In this document: positions 26,060-34,702 of the stretch, one piece after another
Position numbering within the stretch: position 1 is the stretch's first letter
Layout of the letters: every line of letters starts with the position of its first letter
Notes under the pieces: generated by a model
The model's input: only the letters and a program-made list of their open reading frames with translations
Databases searched by the model: none
Told to the model about the DNA's origin: nothing
Made by a program: the position numbers and the translations under genes
From: Flavobacterium panici
GTDB taxonomy: Bacteria; Bacteroidota; Bacteroidia; Flavobacteriales; Flavobacteriaceae
Reading direction: 5' to 3'
Assembly: GCF_903819335.1 (NCBI RefSeq)
Contig: NZ_CAIJDE010000034.1
Location: 62,001-126,000, forward strand
DNA: 64,000 nucleotides

Positions 26060-26104
26060 CTTGTAAGATTTATTTACAAGTTGGAATTAAATTTTATAAA
26101 TTTG
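26060..26104 (+). promoter_or_regulatory. Promoter and possible operator of the 60-residue gene
   Basis: Perfect inverted repeat CTTGTAA, seven bases, TTACAAG (26060-26080), then a perfect TAnnTTTG box (TAAATTTG, 26097-26104) six bases before the ATG. The palindrome lies between two divergent genes, so it may control both. Confidence 0.45.
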
Positions 26105-26109
26105 ATATC

Positions 26110-26292
26110 ATGAAATTCTACGAAAAATATCCAATATTAAAACAAAAAAGCTTTCTATCAAAAGTTCTTATTGACACTGTATATTCTACCATGGCTTTAG
26201 AAAATCAAAATGTTTTAAAAATCAAAATCATTAAAATCGTTGATACTATTTTGAAAGAAAGAGAATTAAAAGATTCAGCATTCTTTAAATAG
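26110..26292 (+). CDS. Small protein of unknown function, opposite strand
   Basis: A 60-residue basic protein (about 14 Lys/Arg) that reads against the surrounding pigment operon and ends eight bases from the stop of the ketosynthase gene. A good TAnnTTTG box lies just before the ATG, so it would be near leaderless. No motif is recognised. It may be a real small gene or a remnant; the promoter favours the first. Confidence 0.45.
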   Translation: MKFYEKYPILKQKSFLSKVLIDTVYSTMALENQNVLKIKIIKIVDTILKERELKDSAFFK

Positions 26293-26299
26293 GATTTTT

Positions 26300-27439
26300 T
26301 TATTTCACTTTCTCAAAAACAACAGCCGTATTACAACCTCCAAATCCAGAAGCCGTTTTCAAAAAATATTCAATCTTCTTTTCTTCATTTTTCTCAATCA
26401 CATTGATTGTTTCACTCACACCAATTTCATCAAAACCTTTTGATTCAAAAAGTGTATTTTGATTAGCAGATTCAATCGCAATTACAGTTTCCAATAATCC
26501 CGAAGCACCTAACGTATGACCGTAAAATCCTTTTAAACTATTTACAGGAACATTTTGTAAACCTAAACGATTTAAAGCAATCGCTTCCATTTCGTCGTTA
26601 AACGGAGTTGCAGTTCCGTGTGCTGAAATATAATCTAGTTTGTTAGCTTCTATTTGAGCTTCTTTTAAAGCATTCTGAATACTTCGAAACAAACCTTCAC
26701 CTGTTCTTGACGGTCCAGAAATATGATTCGCATCGTTTATCGAACTGTCACCAATCACTTTTATTTTAGCGTTTTTTGCTTCCGCCGAAATTAAAACTGC
26801 TGCTGCTGCTTCGCCTAAACTTACTCCGGTTCTGTTTTTAGAATACGGTTTACAAGGTAAATCGCTCATTGCCTGAAAGGCATTAAAACCAGACAAAACA
26901 AATTCTGAAACTTCATCGCCGGCAACAACAAAAATGTTGTCATACAATTCAGATTGAATCATTCTTTTAGCAATTGAAACTGCCAAAATTCCCGAAACAC
27001 AAGCATTTGAAATAACAATGGGCTGTGTTTGAAATCCGAAGAAATCTGAAATGGTTTTTGCTAAAATATCTAAATGTGCGTTATTAAAACTGTCGTCAGA
27101 ATCATTTGCTAAAGCCGTAACATTTCCTTTTGTGGTAGAAAGTATAAAAGCCGTTTTTGAATTTAATTCAATTCCAGAATTTTTGATAATGGGCTCTAAA
27201 GCCAAAATCATCATTTTCTCTAAACGGGAATATTGAGTTTCAGTGCTTATTTTTGAAAAAGCACTGTTTATTTTTTCATCAGAAATAATCGAAGCATAAA
27301 ATGAATTGGGCATTAAAGAAATATCATTATGAAGCTGAATGCCGGAATCGCCGCGAAGAATAGCTTCAACATTCGATTCGACATCAAAACCTAAAGGTGT
27401 GATACAATTTGTTTCTGTAATGTATATTTGTTTTAACAT
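26300..27439 (-). CDS. Beta-ketoacyl-ACP synthase (KAS II type)
   Basis: A 379-residue condensing enzyme with Cys147 in VISNACVSGI, the His motif SAHGTATPFND and the second His in FYGHTLGASG, so it is catalytically complete. It is the second of three full ketosynthases in the cluster. In aryl-polyene systems an extra KS (ApeR) is present besides the KS/CLF pair; this one or the 35.8-kb copy could be its counterpart. It is followed by the inserted three-gene patch. Confidence 0.87.
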   Translation of the reverse strand: MLKQIYITETNCITPLGFDVESNVEAILRGDSGIQLHNDISLMPNSFYASIISDEKINSAFSKISTETQYSRLEKMMILALEPIIKNSGIELNSKTAFILSTTKGNVTALANDSDDSFNNAHLDILAKTISDFFGFQTQPIVISNACVSGILAVSIAKRMIQSELYDNIFVVAGDEVSEFVLSGFNAFQAMSDLPCKPYSKNRTGVSLGEAAAAVLISAEAKNAKIKVIGDSSINDANHISGPSRTGEGLFRSIQNALKEAQIEANKLDYISAHGTATPFNDEMEAIALNRLGLQNVPVNSLKGFYGHTLGASGLLETVIAIESANQNTLFESKGFDEIGVSETINVIEKNEEKKIEYFLKTASGFGGCNTAVVFEKVK

Positions 27440-27452
27440 TTTATGATTCTCA

Positions 27453-27601
27453 GTTTCTCCTGCAAGGTTTTCAAAACCTTGTAGGTATTTATTTTAAAGC
27501 TTTGTCTGAAAAAATGGCTCGCAGATTTTACAGATTAAACAGGTTTACACAGATTATTTTATTTTATACCTACAAGGTTTTGAAAACCTTGCAGGAAACG
27601 A
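27453..27601. repeat. Long inverted repeat with an AAGGTTTTCAAAACCTT core
   Basis: The two arms, 27453-27488 and 27566-27599, are inverted copies over about 33 bases with one extra base. Each contains the palindrome AAGGTTTTCAAAACCTT. Between them are fragments of the GCCACAGATT family. It is non-coding, between two operon genes. Confidence 0.7.
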
Positions 27602-27651
27602 ATCTTGGTTATTTTATTTTTTTATTCGTGAAAATTAGTGCAATCCGTGTT

Positions 27652-28101
27652 TTATAATAGTAATCCAACTTTCTTTTTCCATTCCGTATAAAAAGGAGGA
27701 TTTGTCAGCATTAAATTTCCTTCTTTATCTAAAAAAACCTGAACAGTTTCGCCTGTGCAGGCAATTTCACCTTTGTCATCAATAATTTTAAAACGGTAAA
27801 TCATTTTTGCAGCGGGCGTATCGACAACTGTTGTTTCGATTGTAACTACATCGCCGTAACGTAAAGACAATTTATGTTCGCAAGTCGATTTTACAATTGG
27901 CGTTGTATATCCGGTTTTGGCAATGTCTAAATACGTAAGTCCGTGCTGGCGGCCAAACGCTTCACGTCCATCTTCAAAATAAGTTATATAGTTGCCGTGC
28001 CAAACGATTCCAAGCGGATCAGTTTCGTTAAAACGAATTCTGATTTCGTGTGTAACGGTCAGGTTTGTAGCTTCGTTAAACTGCTCTTTTCTTTTTATCA
28101 T
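27652..28101 (-). CDS. 4-hydroxybenzoyl-CoA thioesterase-like hotdog protein
   Basis: A 149-residue hotdog protein with the signature RFNETDPLGIVWHGNYITYF, which holds the catalytic Asp and the HGNY motif of the 4HBT group. It would release the polyene acid from ACP or CoA, or edit misprimed intermediates. Its first 26 bases overlap the end of the permease gene, so translation is coupled. The substrate is inferred from context. Confidence 0.85.
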   Translation of the reverse strand: MIKRKEQFNEATNLTVTHEIRIRFNETDPLGIVWHGNYITYFEDGREAFGRQHGLTYLDIAKTGYTTPIVKSTCEHKLSLRYGDVVTIETTVVDTPAAKMIYRFKIIDDKGEIACTGETVQVFLDKEGNLMLTNPPFYTEWKKKVGLLL

Positions 28102-29359
28102 AAAATAATGCGATGGCTGTGGTAAGAATAAAAAACAAAAATAGTAAACTTATTTTTGGGATGATTTCCAGGAAAGTAACGTTACGTAATAAAACGTCAT
28201 AGAAAGCATCTAATCCCCAGTTCATTGGAGACGATTTAGCAATAATCTGCATGATTTTTGGCATGGCAAAAACCGGAACCCAGATGCCGCCAATTGCTGC
28301 TAAAATGATCACGCTTGTTGCGCCAAACGGAGCCGATTGTTCCTGTGTGCTTGCAATTGTTCCCAATAAAATTCCAAACCCGATGGCGGCAAAACCTGAA
28401 AATAACGCCACGACACTCATTAATGCTAAATGTCCTTCGATATTTAAAGACGGCAATCCGATGGATGGAAATAGAAAAACGGCAACGGCAACCATCATAT
28501 AAAACTGAATCATACAAATGACAGAATAAGTGATCGTTTTACCAATAATCACAACTAAACTAGAAACAGGATTGGTTCTTAATCGAACAAAAGTTCCCTG
28601 AGATTTTTCTTTTACAATATTAATAGATAACGGAATTACAATAAAAAATATCGCAAAAAGTGTCCACGCCGGAACGTTATGCTGAACCGAATTTGGACGA
28701 ACTTCTTTGTTATTAATCTTCGGAATTATCTCTTTGAAAGAAATGAAACTTTTTTGCTCAAAATTGGTGCTACCTTCTCCTAATTGTTTTTCGAAAGTGG
28801 TGTAAATTGATTTGGTTTCAATTTGCGAAATCATTTTGTCGATCGAACTCATGACCGCATTTTTAAAACTCATTTGAACCGCCGGATCAAAATACAGTTT
28901 TACTTCTTTTTCTTTAATTATGGGTTGAGGTTCGCTTGTCGCAGTACTGTCAGTCATGCCTAAACTGCTGACAATTTTTTCGACATTTTGATCAACTTTC
29001 GCTTGTAAATCTGAGCTTAAATTTTTTGGGATTACAATGGCCAATTGAAATTTTCCTTTGTAAACATTTTCTCTGGCAATATCTTCGGTAATTGTTTTAT
29101 TGTCGATTTGCGTTACAACACTGAACAGATTACTTTTTTCTAAATTCTCAAAAACGGTTTTGGAAACAGAACCTTTATCATTGTCAACCAATAAAATGGG
29201 AATTTTAGAATCACTGACGGTTTTAAAAGTACTGTCCTGAATTAACGTAACGGTAATGACCAAAACCAAAGGCATTATAAACAGAATAATCAATCCGCCT
29301 AAATCGCGTTTAAGCAGTAAAAATTCTTTTACGATCGACATCCAAATTTTATATAGCAT
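28076..29359 (-). CDS. ABC-2 type transporter permease
   Basis: A 427-residue inner-membrane protein: one N-terminal helix (about 18-42), a large periplasmic loop (about 45-225), then five to six helices (about 230-415). This is the YhhJ/DrrB-like ABC-2 topology of exporters. It overlaps its ATPase gene by 11 bases. It is likely an export route for a pigment precursor or lipid. Confidence 0.88.
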   Translation of the reverse strand: MLYKIWMSIVKEFLLLKRDLGGLIILFIMPLVLVITVTLIQDSTFKTVSDSKIPILLVDNDKGSVSKTVFENLEKSNLFSVVTQIDNKTITEDIARENVYKGKFQLAIVIPKNLSSDLQAKVDQNVEKIVSSLGMTDSTATSEPQPIIKEKEVKLYFDPAVQMSFKNAVMSSIDKMISQIETKSIYTTFEKQLGEGSTNFEQKSFISFKEIIPKINNKEVRPNSVQHNVPAWTLFAIFFIVIPLSINIVKEKSQGTFVRLRTNPVSSLVVIIGKTITYSVICMIQFYMMVAVAVFLFPSIGLPSLNIEGHLALMSVVALFSGFAAIGFGILLGTIASTQEQSAPFGATSVIILAAIGGIWVPVFAMPKIMQIIAKSSPMNWGLDAFYDVLLRNVTFLEIIPKISLLFLFFILTTAIALFYDKKKRAV

Positions 29360-30101
29360 CTCTCAAGTCTTTACCGGTTAATGAAATAAAAACGTCTTCG
29401 AGATTTCGGGCATCTTCAACAGAATTAATTAAAGTTGAAGGCGTTCCTTTTGCGTAAATTCGGCCTCGGTCTAAAATGGCAATATTGGTGCAGAAATCTT
29501 CGGCTTCAGCCAAATGATGCGAAGTATAAATAATAGATGTTCCGTTTTGGTTCAACACTTTTAGATAATCTATAATGGCATTTTTAGACTGCACATCAAC
29601 ACCAACAGTTGGTTCATCTAAAAATAAAACTTTTGGTTTATGCAGAATTCCGGCAATTAAATTGACACGGCGTTTCATTCCGCCAGAGAACGTTTCAACA
29701 GGTTTGTCGGCAAATTTTAAAAGGCCCAAAAGATCTAAAGTTTCGATCACTTTATCTTTTAAGTCAGAACCTTTTAAACCGTACATGCTTCCAAAATAAT
29801 GCAGGTTTTCTCTTGCTGTAAGAGTAGGATATAAGGCGTATTCCTGAGGAACAATGCCTATAATTTTTTTAATTTTTGAAGAATGATGCTGATAATCTAA
29901 ACCATCAATTGAGAAATGTCCCGATGTTGGTTTTACCAATCCGCAGAGCATTGAAATTAAGGTTGTTTTTCCGGCGCCATTTGGGCCAAGTAAACCAAAA
30001 ATTTCTCCTTCATTTATATTTAACGAAACGTCGTTCAAAGAAAACTGATCGGCTTCTTTGTACTTTTTCGAAAGGGATTCTATTTTAATTATGGATTGCA
30101 A
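29349..30101 (-). CDS. ABC transporter ATP-binding protein
   Basis: A 250-residue ATPase with Walker A GLLGPNGAGKTT, signature ETFSGGMKRRV, Walker B VLFLDEPTVGVD and the switch His in YTSHHL. It partners the overlapping permease gene. The closest family type is the DrrA/CcmA-like exporters. It follows the BtrH-like gene by four bases. Confidence 0.93.
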   Translation of the reverse strand: MQSIIKIESLSKKYKEADQFSLNDVSLNINEGEIFGLLGPNGAGKTTLISMLCGLVKPTSGHFSIDGLDYQHHSSKIKKIIGIVPQEYALYPTLTARENLHYFGSMYGLKGSDLKDKVIETLDLLGLLKFADKPVETFSGGMKRRVNLIAGILHKPKVLFLDEPTVGVDVQSKNAIIDYLKVLNQNGTSIIYTSHHLAEAEDFCTNIAILDRGRIYAKGTPSTLINSVEDARNLEDVFISLTGKDLRDAI

Positions 30102-30105
30102 AATA

Positions 30106-31104
30106 TTAGCTGATGGCTTTTTTTAATTTTTTGAAAAAGATTTCTTCTCTGTTGGCAATGTCTAAAAGTTCATCGGCAATAGTGTTGTAAGCGTCTTCTT
30201 TAGCACTTCTGTTTTTATAAATACGTGAAGCTTCAACGGCAAAATCACGCCATGAATCTCCAATTTTTGTCATTTCTTTCGAAAGTTCTTTCAATTCTTC
30301 ATTACCTAAAATAACCGAAGCTTCTTGTAAAAATGCCGCATAAATAAAACGGAAACCACCGCCTCCAGTTCCAATTTCTTCCTGCATACGAACCATTTGC
30401 GCCAAATAATGATTGGCTTTTTTGGTTCCGTGTTTTATCGGCCATTTTCTAATTTGCTTTGAAACAAATTTGATGCCGCGAACGCCTACAATTGGCATTG
30501 GCGCAAGCATATCTCGGCACGTATTTTTAATTCCTTTAATGATGGCGCTTTTTAAATCAACGTCTTTCGGAACCTGAATTGGATAATACATTTGTCCGCG
30601 AGGCGCAAAAGCACCTTTGGCAAAACGAACTTTGTCTAATTCTTCGTGCGTTAAAGTCGTAACGGTTTCCATAACTGGATCACTCACTAAATAATCTGTT
30701 TCGGTTTTTCCGTAAACAACTAAATTGTGTGCGTTGAAATGAAAACGATATTCGTCTGGAAAATAACTTAAGTTGTAAACGCCGACTTGTAATCCGGTTG
30801 GAATATTATTTTTTAAATTTTCGTCTAATTCTTTATTGGCATTTGAAACAGAAGAAAATTTTTGTCTTTTTATTTTTAAATTTAAACGATTGGCAACTTT
30901 ATTAAAAATTTGTCCAGGCAGAGTTCTGTAACTAATTGCCGGAGCATAATTGACTTTTATAAAAGGCAGATATACAAAAAACAATCCAGAGCCAATACCA
31001 AAAACCATCGGTTCGCTGATGTTTAGTCCGCTGTTTTTTAGCAGATTCGACGCTACTCCATTCTCGCAATGAGCAGACTGATGATGTGTGAAAGTTAATT
31101 CCAT
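30106..31104 (-). CDS. BtrH-like acyltransferase (BtrH_N and DUF4872 type)
   Basis: A 332-residue protein with the BtrH N-terminal domain (about 1-140): HHQSAHCENGVASNLL holds the candidate nucleophile Cys13, and a His in the NAHNLVVYG region and an Asp in LVSDP could complete a papain-like triad. BtrH of butirosin biosynthesis moves an acyl group from an ACP to an amine. Here an analogous transfer from the polyene-ACP to the resorcinol hydroxyl would make the flexirubin ester; this is inference. The start overlaps the stop of the 134-residue gene by one base. Confidence 0.82.
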   Translation of the reverse strand: MELTFTHHQSAHCENGVASNLLKNSGLNISEPMVFGIGSGLFFVYLPFIKVNYAPAISYRTLPGQIFNKVANRLNLKIKRQKFSSVSNANKELDENLKNNIPTGLQVGVYNLSYFPDEYRFHFNAHNLVVYGKTETDYLVSDPVMETVTTLTHEELDKVRFAKGAFAPRGQMYYPIQVPKDVDLKSAIIKGIKNTCRDMLAPMPIVGVRGIKFVSKQIRKWPIKHGTKKANHYLAQMVRMQEEIGTGGGGFRFIYAAFLQEASVILGNEELKELSKEMTKIGDSWRDFAVEASRIYKNRSAKEDAYNTIADELLDIANREEIFFKKLKKAIS

Positions 31105-31508
31105 TATTTGGTGATGCTGTTTTTTAATTCTTCAATTGAAATTTCAAAGGTGTCAGCGTATTTCTTTAAAACTTTATCGTTTAGTTTTGCAAAAACGCTT
31201 GGTTTAAAATGTCTTTTTACGCGCCATTTCCAAAGTCCTACGTAACTTGATAAAATAGTAAGATCCATTTTATTTACTTCCATAAAATAAACGATCGGGC
31301 TTACTTCGCCATTTAAAACTTGTTGTCTGGCTTCGGCGATACGCTCGTTTATTTCTTCAATAGAATTAGAGAGTGCAATTGTTTTGGGTTCCCAGCCTGT
31401 GCTTAGCGTTGTGGTATAATTGCCGTTTTCATCAGTTGCATATAAAAGCTCTTTTACATTGTTTTTAGTTAAGTTGCTTTTATCCTGAGGTACTTTATCT
31501 TTTTCCAT
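31104..31508 (-). CDS. Conserved small protein of the pigment cluster
   Basis: A 134-residue soluble protein with a polar N-terminus and a helical C-terminal half that contains KWRVKRHFKPSVFAKL. No catalytic motif is visible. It lies between the dehydratase pair and the BtrH-like gene with a one-base overlap with the latter, which suggests a functional link to that enzyme, perhaps as a partner. I do not recognise the family. Confidence 0.7.
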   Translation of the reverse strand: MEKDKVPQDKSNLTKNNVKELLYATDENGNYTTTLSTGWEPKTIALSNSIEEINERIAEARQQVLNGEVSPIVYFMEVNKMDLTILSSYVGLWKWRVKRHFKPSVFAKLNDKVLKKYADTFEISIEELKNSITK

Positions 31509-31536
31509 TACCTAGTTATATTTTCAAGTGGAATTA

Positions 31537-32004
31537 TTACGAAACTGAAACTGTTTTTTGAATGAACAAATTAATTTCGCATTCTAAGAGTATCTGATCT
31601 TCTACTGAACTTTGACAGCTCATTGTGCATAAAGTGTAATCGTCGCCGGCAAATTTTGAAACTAAATTTGCTTTGGTAATTATAGTATCGCCGACTTTTG
31701 GCAGCGAATGAATTTTTACATTTTTTAAGGCACTGATAAATCCAATTACATTTACGTTCTCATTTTCTGTTCCGTCTTCGTCAAAAAAGTATTTTTTTCC
31801 CACGATTGATGAACAAGTCTGCGCCGTATTTTCAATTAAACCTGCTTCGATAAAAACAGTATCCTGAACAAAAATATTGTCTTCTTTTATCAAAAAAGTG
31901 GTTTCTACAAAGTTGGCATCAATATCCAAAATCAAATCGACCATAAGCATTGGCGCTCGGTGCGGTAAATAATTTTGTATGTCAACTCCGGTATTCAAAA
32001 TCAT
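31537..32004 (-). CDS. ApeP/FabA-like hotdog dehydratase, copy with His
   Basis: A 155-residue hotdog protein with LPHRAPMLMVD (His15) and the helix FIEAGLIENTAQ. It lacks the GHFPG motif of FabZ; the segment before the helix reads DNIFVQDTVF. The pattern recalls the ApeI/ApeP pair that dehydrates the growing aryl polyene. The gene is next to a paralogous copy with one base between them, which suggests a heterodimer. Which residue does the chemistry cannot be settled by eye. Confidence 0.78.
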   Translation of the reverse strand: MILNTGVDIQNYLPHRAPMLMVDLILDIDANFVETTFLIKEDNIFVQDTVFIEAGLIENTAQTCSSIVGKKYFFDEDGTENENVNVIGFISALKNVKIHSLPKVGDTIITKANLVSKFAGDDYTLCTMSCQSSVEDQILLECEINLFIQKTVSVS

Positions 32005-32005
32005 A

Positions 32006-32443
32006 TTATTTAGCTAAAACGGTTTTCATTTGTCCGTTTGCAATTTCTTCATTATTTAATATCGTAACGATTTTCACCAAAGTGATTCCTGCAAATTCCT
32101 GCAAAATAGTTACTTCAGATTGAATGTTGTCATTTAGTTTTGGCAGCTTTTTAATTTCAATTTCTTTAATAGAACCAATGTAACCTGTTGGTGCAGTTTC
32201 GTTTCTTAAAAAAAACTGATATCCCGTATGCAATGCTACAGACTGTGCCATATGTTCAATTAAACCGGCTTCCAGAAAAATATCATTTTTCACGAAAATA
32301 TTATCCTGCTGAATTGTTAAACCAGAAACCAAAGAAGTTTCGGTATAAGAATGCATAGCATCAACCATTACAAAAGGGAACTTTTGAGGTAATAAATTTT
32401 CGACTGTTTCTTTTTCTAAAAGTGCCATTGTTTCCATTAGCAA
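32006..32443 (-). CDS. ApeI/ApeP-like hotdog dehydratase, copy with Gln
   Basis: A 145-residue paralogue of the preceding entry. The equivalent of His15 is Gln20 (LPQKFPFVMVD), while the helix FLEAGLIEHMAQ is kept. The two proteins share DNIFV, EAGLIE and the spacing between them, so they arose by duplication. It probably pairs with the His-bearing copy. Its 5' end overlaps darB by seven bases. Confidence 0.76.
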   Translation of the reverse strand: MLMETMALLEKETVENLLPQKFPFVMVDAMHSYTETSLVSGLTIQQDNIFVKNDIFLEAGLIEHMAQSVALHTGYQFFLRNETAPTGYIGSIKEIEIKKLPKLNDNIQSEVTILQEFAGITLVKIVTILNNEEIANGQMKTVLAK

Positions 32444-33570
32444 ACTGTTAAATACGCATATGCAAAAGAAAATCTTCCGCTTTCCGGAACTGATAAAAGA
32501 ATTTTATCTCCTTTTTTCAAATTTCCTGAATTCATTAATTCTTCTAAAGCCAGATAAATAGAAGCAGAACCTACATTTCCAACTCTGGAAAGATTCATGA
32601 ACCATTTATCATCGCTCATTCCGATTCCTTTTTCGGTTAACCCTTTTTTCAGTCCTTCCACAAAAAAGTTAGAAGAAACGTGAGGAATAAAATAAGTAAT
32701 ATCGTCAGATTTGATGTTGTTTTTATCCATCGCGTCTTTCATACTTTTGGCACCTTTTGAAAGAATAAATTCATCTAAAAGTTTAACGTCTTGTTTAATT
32801 GAGAAAACAGATTCGTTCAGCCATTGTTCCGGTGCGTAATCGCTCCATGATTTTATTTCTCCGTTTTCTAATTTATCACCTCCGGCGTACATGCAGGTTT
32901 CTAATTCGTATGCATACGAAAAAGCTTCCATCCATTCTATTTTAAGAGAAATTGTTCCTCGGGGCTTATTTTCTAATAAAAATGCACCGGCACCGTCAGA
33001 TAACATCCAGCGCAAGAAATCTTTTTTGAAAGCGATAATGGGCTGTTCTTCCAGATTTTTTAAATTGTCGGCTTCGTGATTGTATTTTTGAGCATTCAGC
33101 CAGGTTGAAACTTTTTCAGATCCTGTGCAGATTGCATTTTTTGAATTTCCAGAACGTACGGAAAGAAAACCAAATTTAAGGGAGTTCATTCCGGCACAGC
33201 AAACTCCTGTTGAAGAGTTTAGTTCTACCGATTTATTTTTTAGCAGACCATGAACCATCGCCGCGTGTGAAGGCAGAAAAATGTCCGGCGTTGAGGTCCC
33301 GCATGAAAGTACTTCTAAATCCTGAGGCGTAAAATTTTCGTCGAACAACGGCAAAATAGCATTGCGTGTTAATTCGGCATTACTGTGTGTGCTTTTTCCT
33401 GCTTTATCAACAGCGTAATAACGGCTTGTAATTTTGTTATTGCGCAAAATAATACGTCTTGCTTTTGAGGCAGTATCGTTGATAAGTCCTAAATAAGCTT
33501 CCATTTCATCATTTGAAACAGCTTCGTTAGGCAAATATTTTGCAGCTTTTGTTATATATACTTCAAACAT
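32437..33570 (-). CDS. darB: Dialkylresorcinol-forming ketosynthase DarB
   Basis: A 377-residue KAS III-like enzyme with the nucleophile Cys125 in TGVCCAGMNS, the His in FIPHVSSNF and the Asn in GNVGSASIYLAL. DarB joins two beta-oxo fatty acyl chains and closes a 1,3-cyclohexanedione, the precursor of the dialkylresorcinol half of flexirubin. It lies 15 bases downstream of darA, as in known dar clusters, which strengthens the call. Confidence 0.9.
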   Translation of the reverse strand: MFEVYITKAAKYLPNEAVSNDEMEAYLGLINDTASKARRIILRNNKITSRYYAVDKAGKSTHSNAELTRNAILPLFDENFTPQDLEVLSCGTSTPDIFLPSHAAMVHGLLKNKSVELNSSTGVCCAGMNSLKFGFLSVRSGNSKNAICTGSEKVSTWLNAQKYNHEADNLKNLEEQPIIAFKKDFLRWMLSDGAGAFLLENKPRGTISLKIEWMEAFSYAYELETCMYAGGDKLENGEIKSWSDYAPEQWLNESVFSIKQDVKLLDEFILSKGAKSMKDAMDKNNIKSDDITYFIPHVSSNFFVEGLKKGLTEKGIGMSDDKWFMNLSRVGNVGSASIYLALEELMNSGNLKKGDKILLSVPESGRFSFAYAYLTVC

Positions 33571-33585
33571 AATCTAAATTCTCGT

Positions 33586-34488
33586 CTAAACTCCTTGATA
33601 ATATTGAGTTTGTCTTTTTATGGTTTTTAACTTAAAAGGGTAGGAAATAAAGTGCAATATATACACTATTGGTGAGATTAACCAAATTGCCAAGAATAAA
33701 TAAACATTAAATACTTTTAGAAGCTTTTTTCGGTTTTTTTGATTTTTAAAAATCAGGTTTGACCATTTATTGAAAATTTTATTAGCCGTTTTGTCTACTG
33801 TTACTAAGTACGGACTAATTTTTACAGCTCCAATTCCTACCAATTTTGGCTGTAAATCGTCTAAATCATTCTCATTAAATGATGAAAGTATTACTTCTCC
33901 AAATTTTGGAGATTCATTAATGTCTTTTTCTGAAACTCCCGGCAACGGAAAAATACCTAAATATTTTTTCTTAACACCAGAAAACATCCATTCTACAATT
34001 GTAATAACACTTATTAAATTTCCAACACGATCTACGAGAGCAACATTGCCTACTAATTGTGCATTGGCTTCTTTTAGTAATGTTTTAATTTTTTCCTGCG
34101 CCATAATCCACATGTTTCTTGAACCGCTGATAGTTACAACCGGCGTGTTGTTCAGAATTTTTTTGGCTTCGTCACTTTTCAAAAACGAGTTTATTGGGAT
34201 TGAAGGTGATAAATACCAAACCTGATAATGGAAAAGTACCAAATCAAATTTTGTGTTTAAAATTTCTTCAGGAACTGGTTTTAATGCCGTTGGAATCTGT
34301 AAAAAAGATTCTGGAAAGGCATCAAAAAAAGCATCTTTACTCCACGGAAACGGGAAGGGTTTTTCTAATTGTATTTCGTGAAAAGTCACCTTTATATTCT
34401 CTGAATTTAGAAATGGTTTTGCGATGTTTTGCGCAATGGTTTCTAACTGTCCTGATTGAGAATAATAAATAACAAGAACATTTTTCAT
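33586..34488 (-). CDS. darA: Dialkylresorcinol aromatase DarA (flavodoxin-like)
   Basis: A 300-residue protein. The N-terminal half is a flavodoxin-like FMN domain (VLVIYYSQSGQLETIAQNI, then VLFHYQVWYLSPSIPINSF). A hydrophobic helix near residues 265-285 may anchor it to the membrane. DarA oxidises the cyclohexanedione made by DarB to the resorcinol. The gene pair darA-darB defines the dialkylresorcinol branch. The 214 bases upstream hold a long inverted repeat and probably a promoter or processing site. Confidence 0.88.
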   Translation of the reverse strand: MKNVLVIYYSQSGQLETIAQNIAKPFLNSENIKVTFHEIQLEKPFPFPWSKDAFFDAFPESFLQIPTALKPVPEEILNTKFDLVLFHYQVWYLSPSIPINSFLKSDEAKKILNNTPVVTISGSRNMWIMAQEKIKTLLKEANAQLVGNVALVDRVGNLISVITIVEWMFSGVKKKYLGIFPLPGVSEKDINESPKFGEVILSSFNENDLDDLQPKLVGIGAVKISPYLVTVDKTANKIFNKWSNLIFKNQKNRKKLLKVFNVYLFLAIWLISPIVYILHFISYPFKLKTIKRQTQYYQGV

Positions 34489-34566
34489 TGAGGTTTGTTT
34501 GCTTTGGTTGCGAACAAAAATAAGTAAATTTATTTAAACGGATTTTTCTTGTTTAACGGATTGAGG

Positions 34567-34696
34567 GTTTGCCACGAATTACACAAATTTTCACGAATGT
34601 ATTGCGTAAAAAAGAATGTTTTATGCCACTCGTTGAGATTTATAAAATTTCACCAAACATTAAATTAGTGAAAATTTGTGTAATTCGTGGCAAAAC
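34567..34696. repeat. Long inverted repeat of the GCCACGAATT family
   Basis: The arms at 34567-34594 and 34668-34696 are perfect inverted copies over 28 bases apart from one extra T, each containing GCCACGAATTACACAAATT. The 73-base centre has no gene. It lies in the gap between the LpxL-like and darA genes. Confidence 0.8.
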
Positions 34697-34702
34697 AAAA
34701 CT

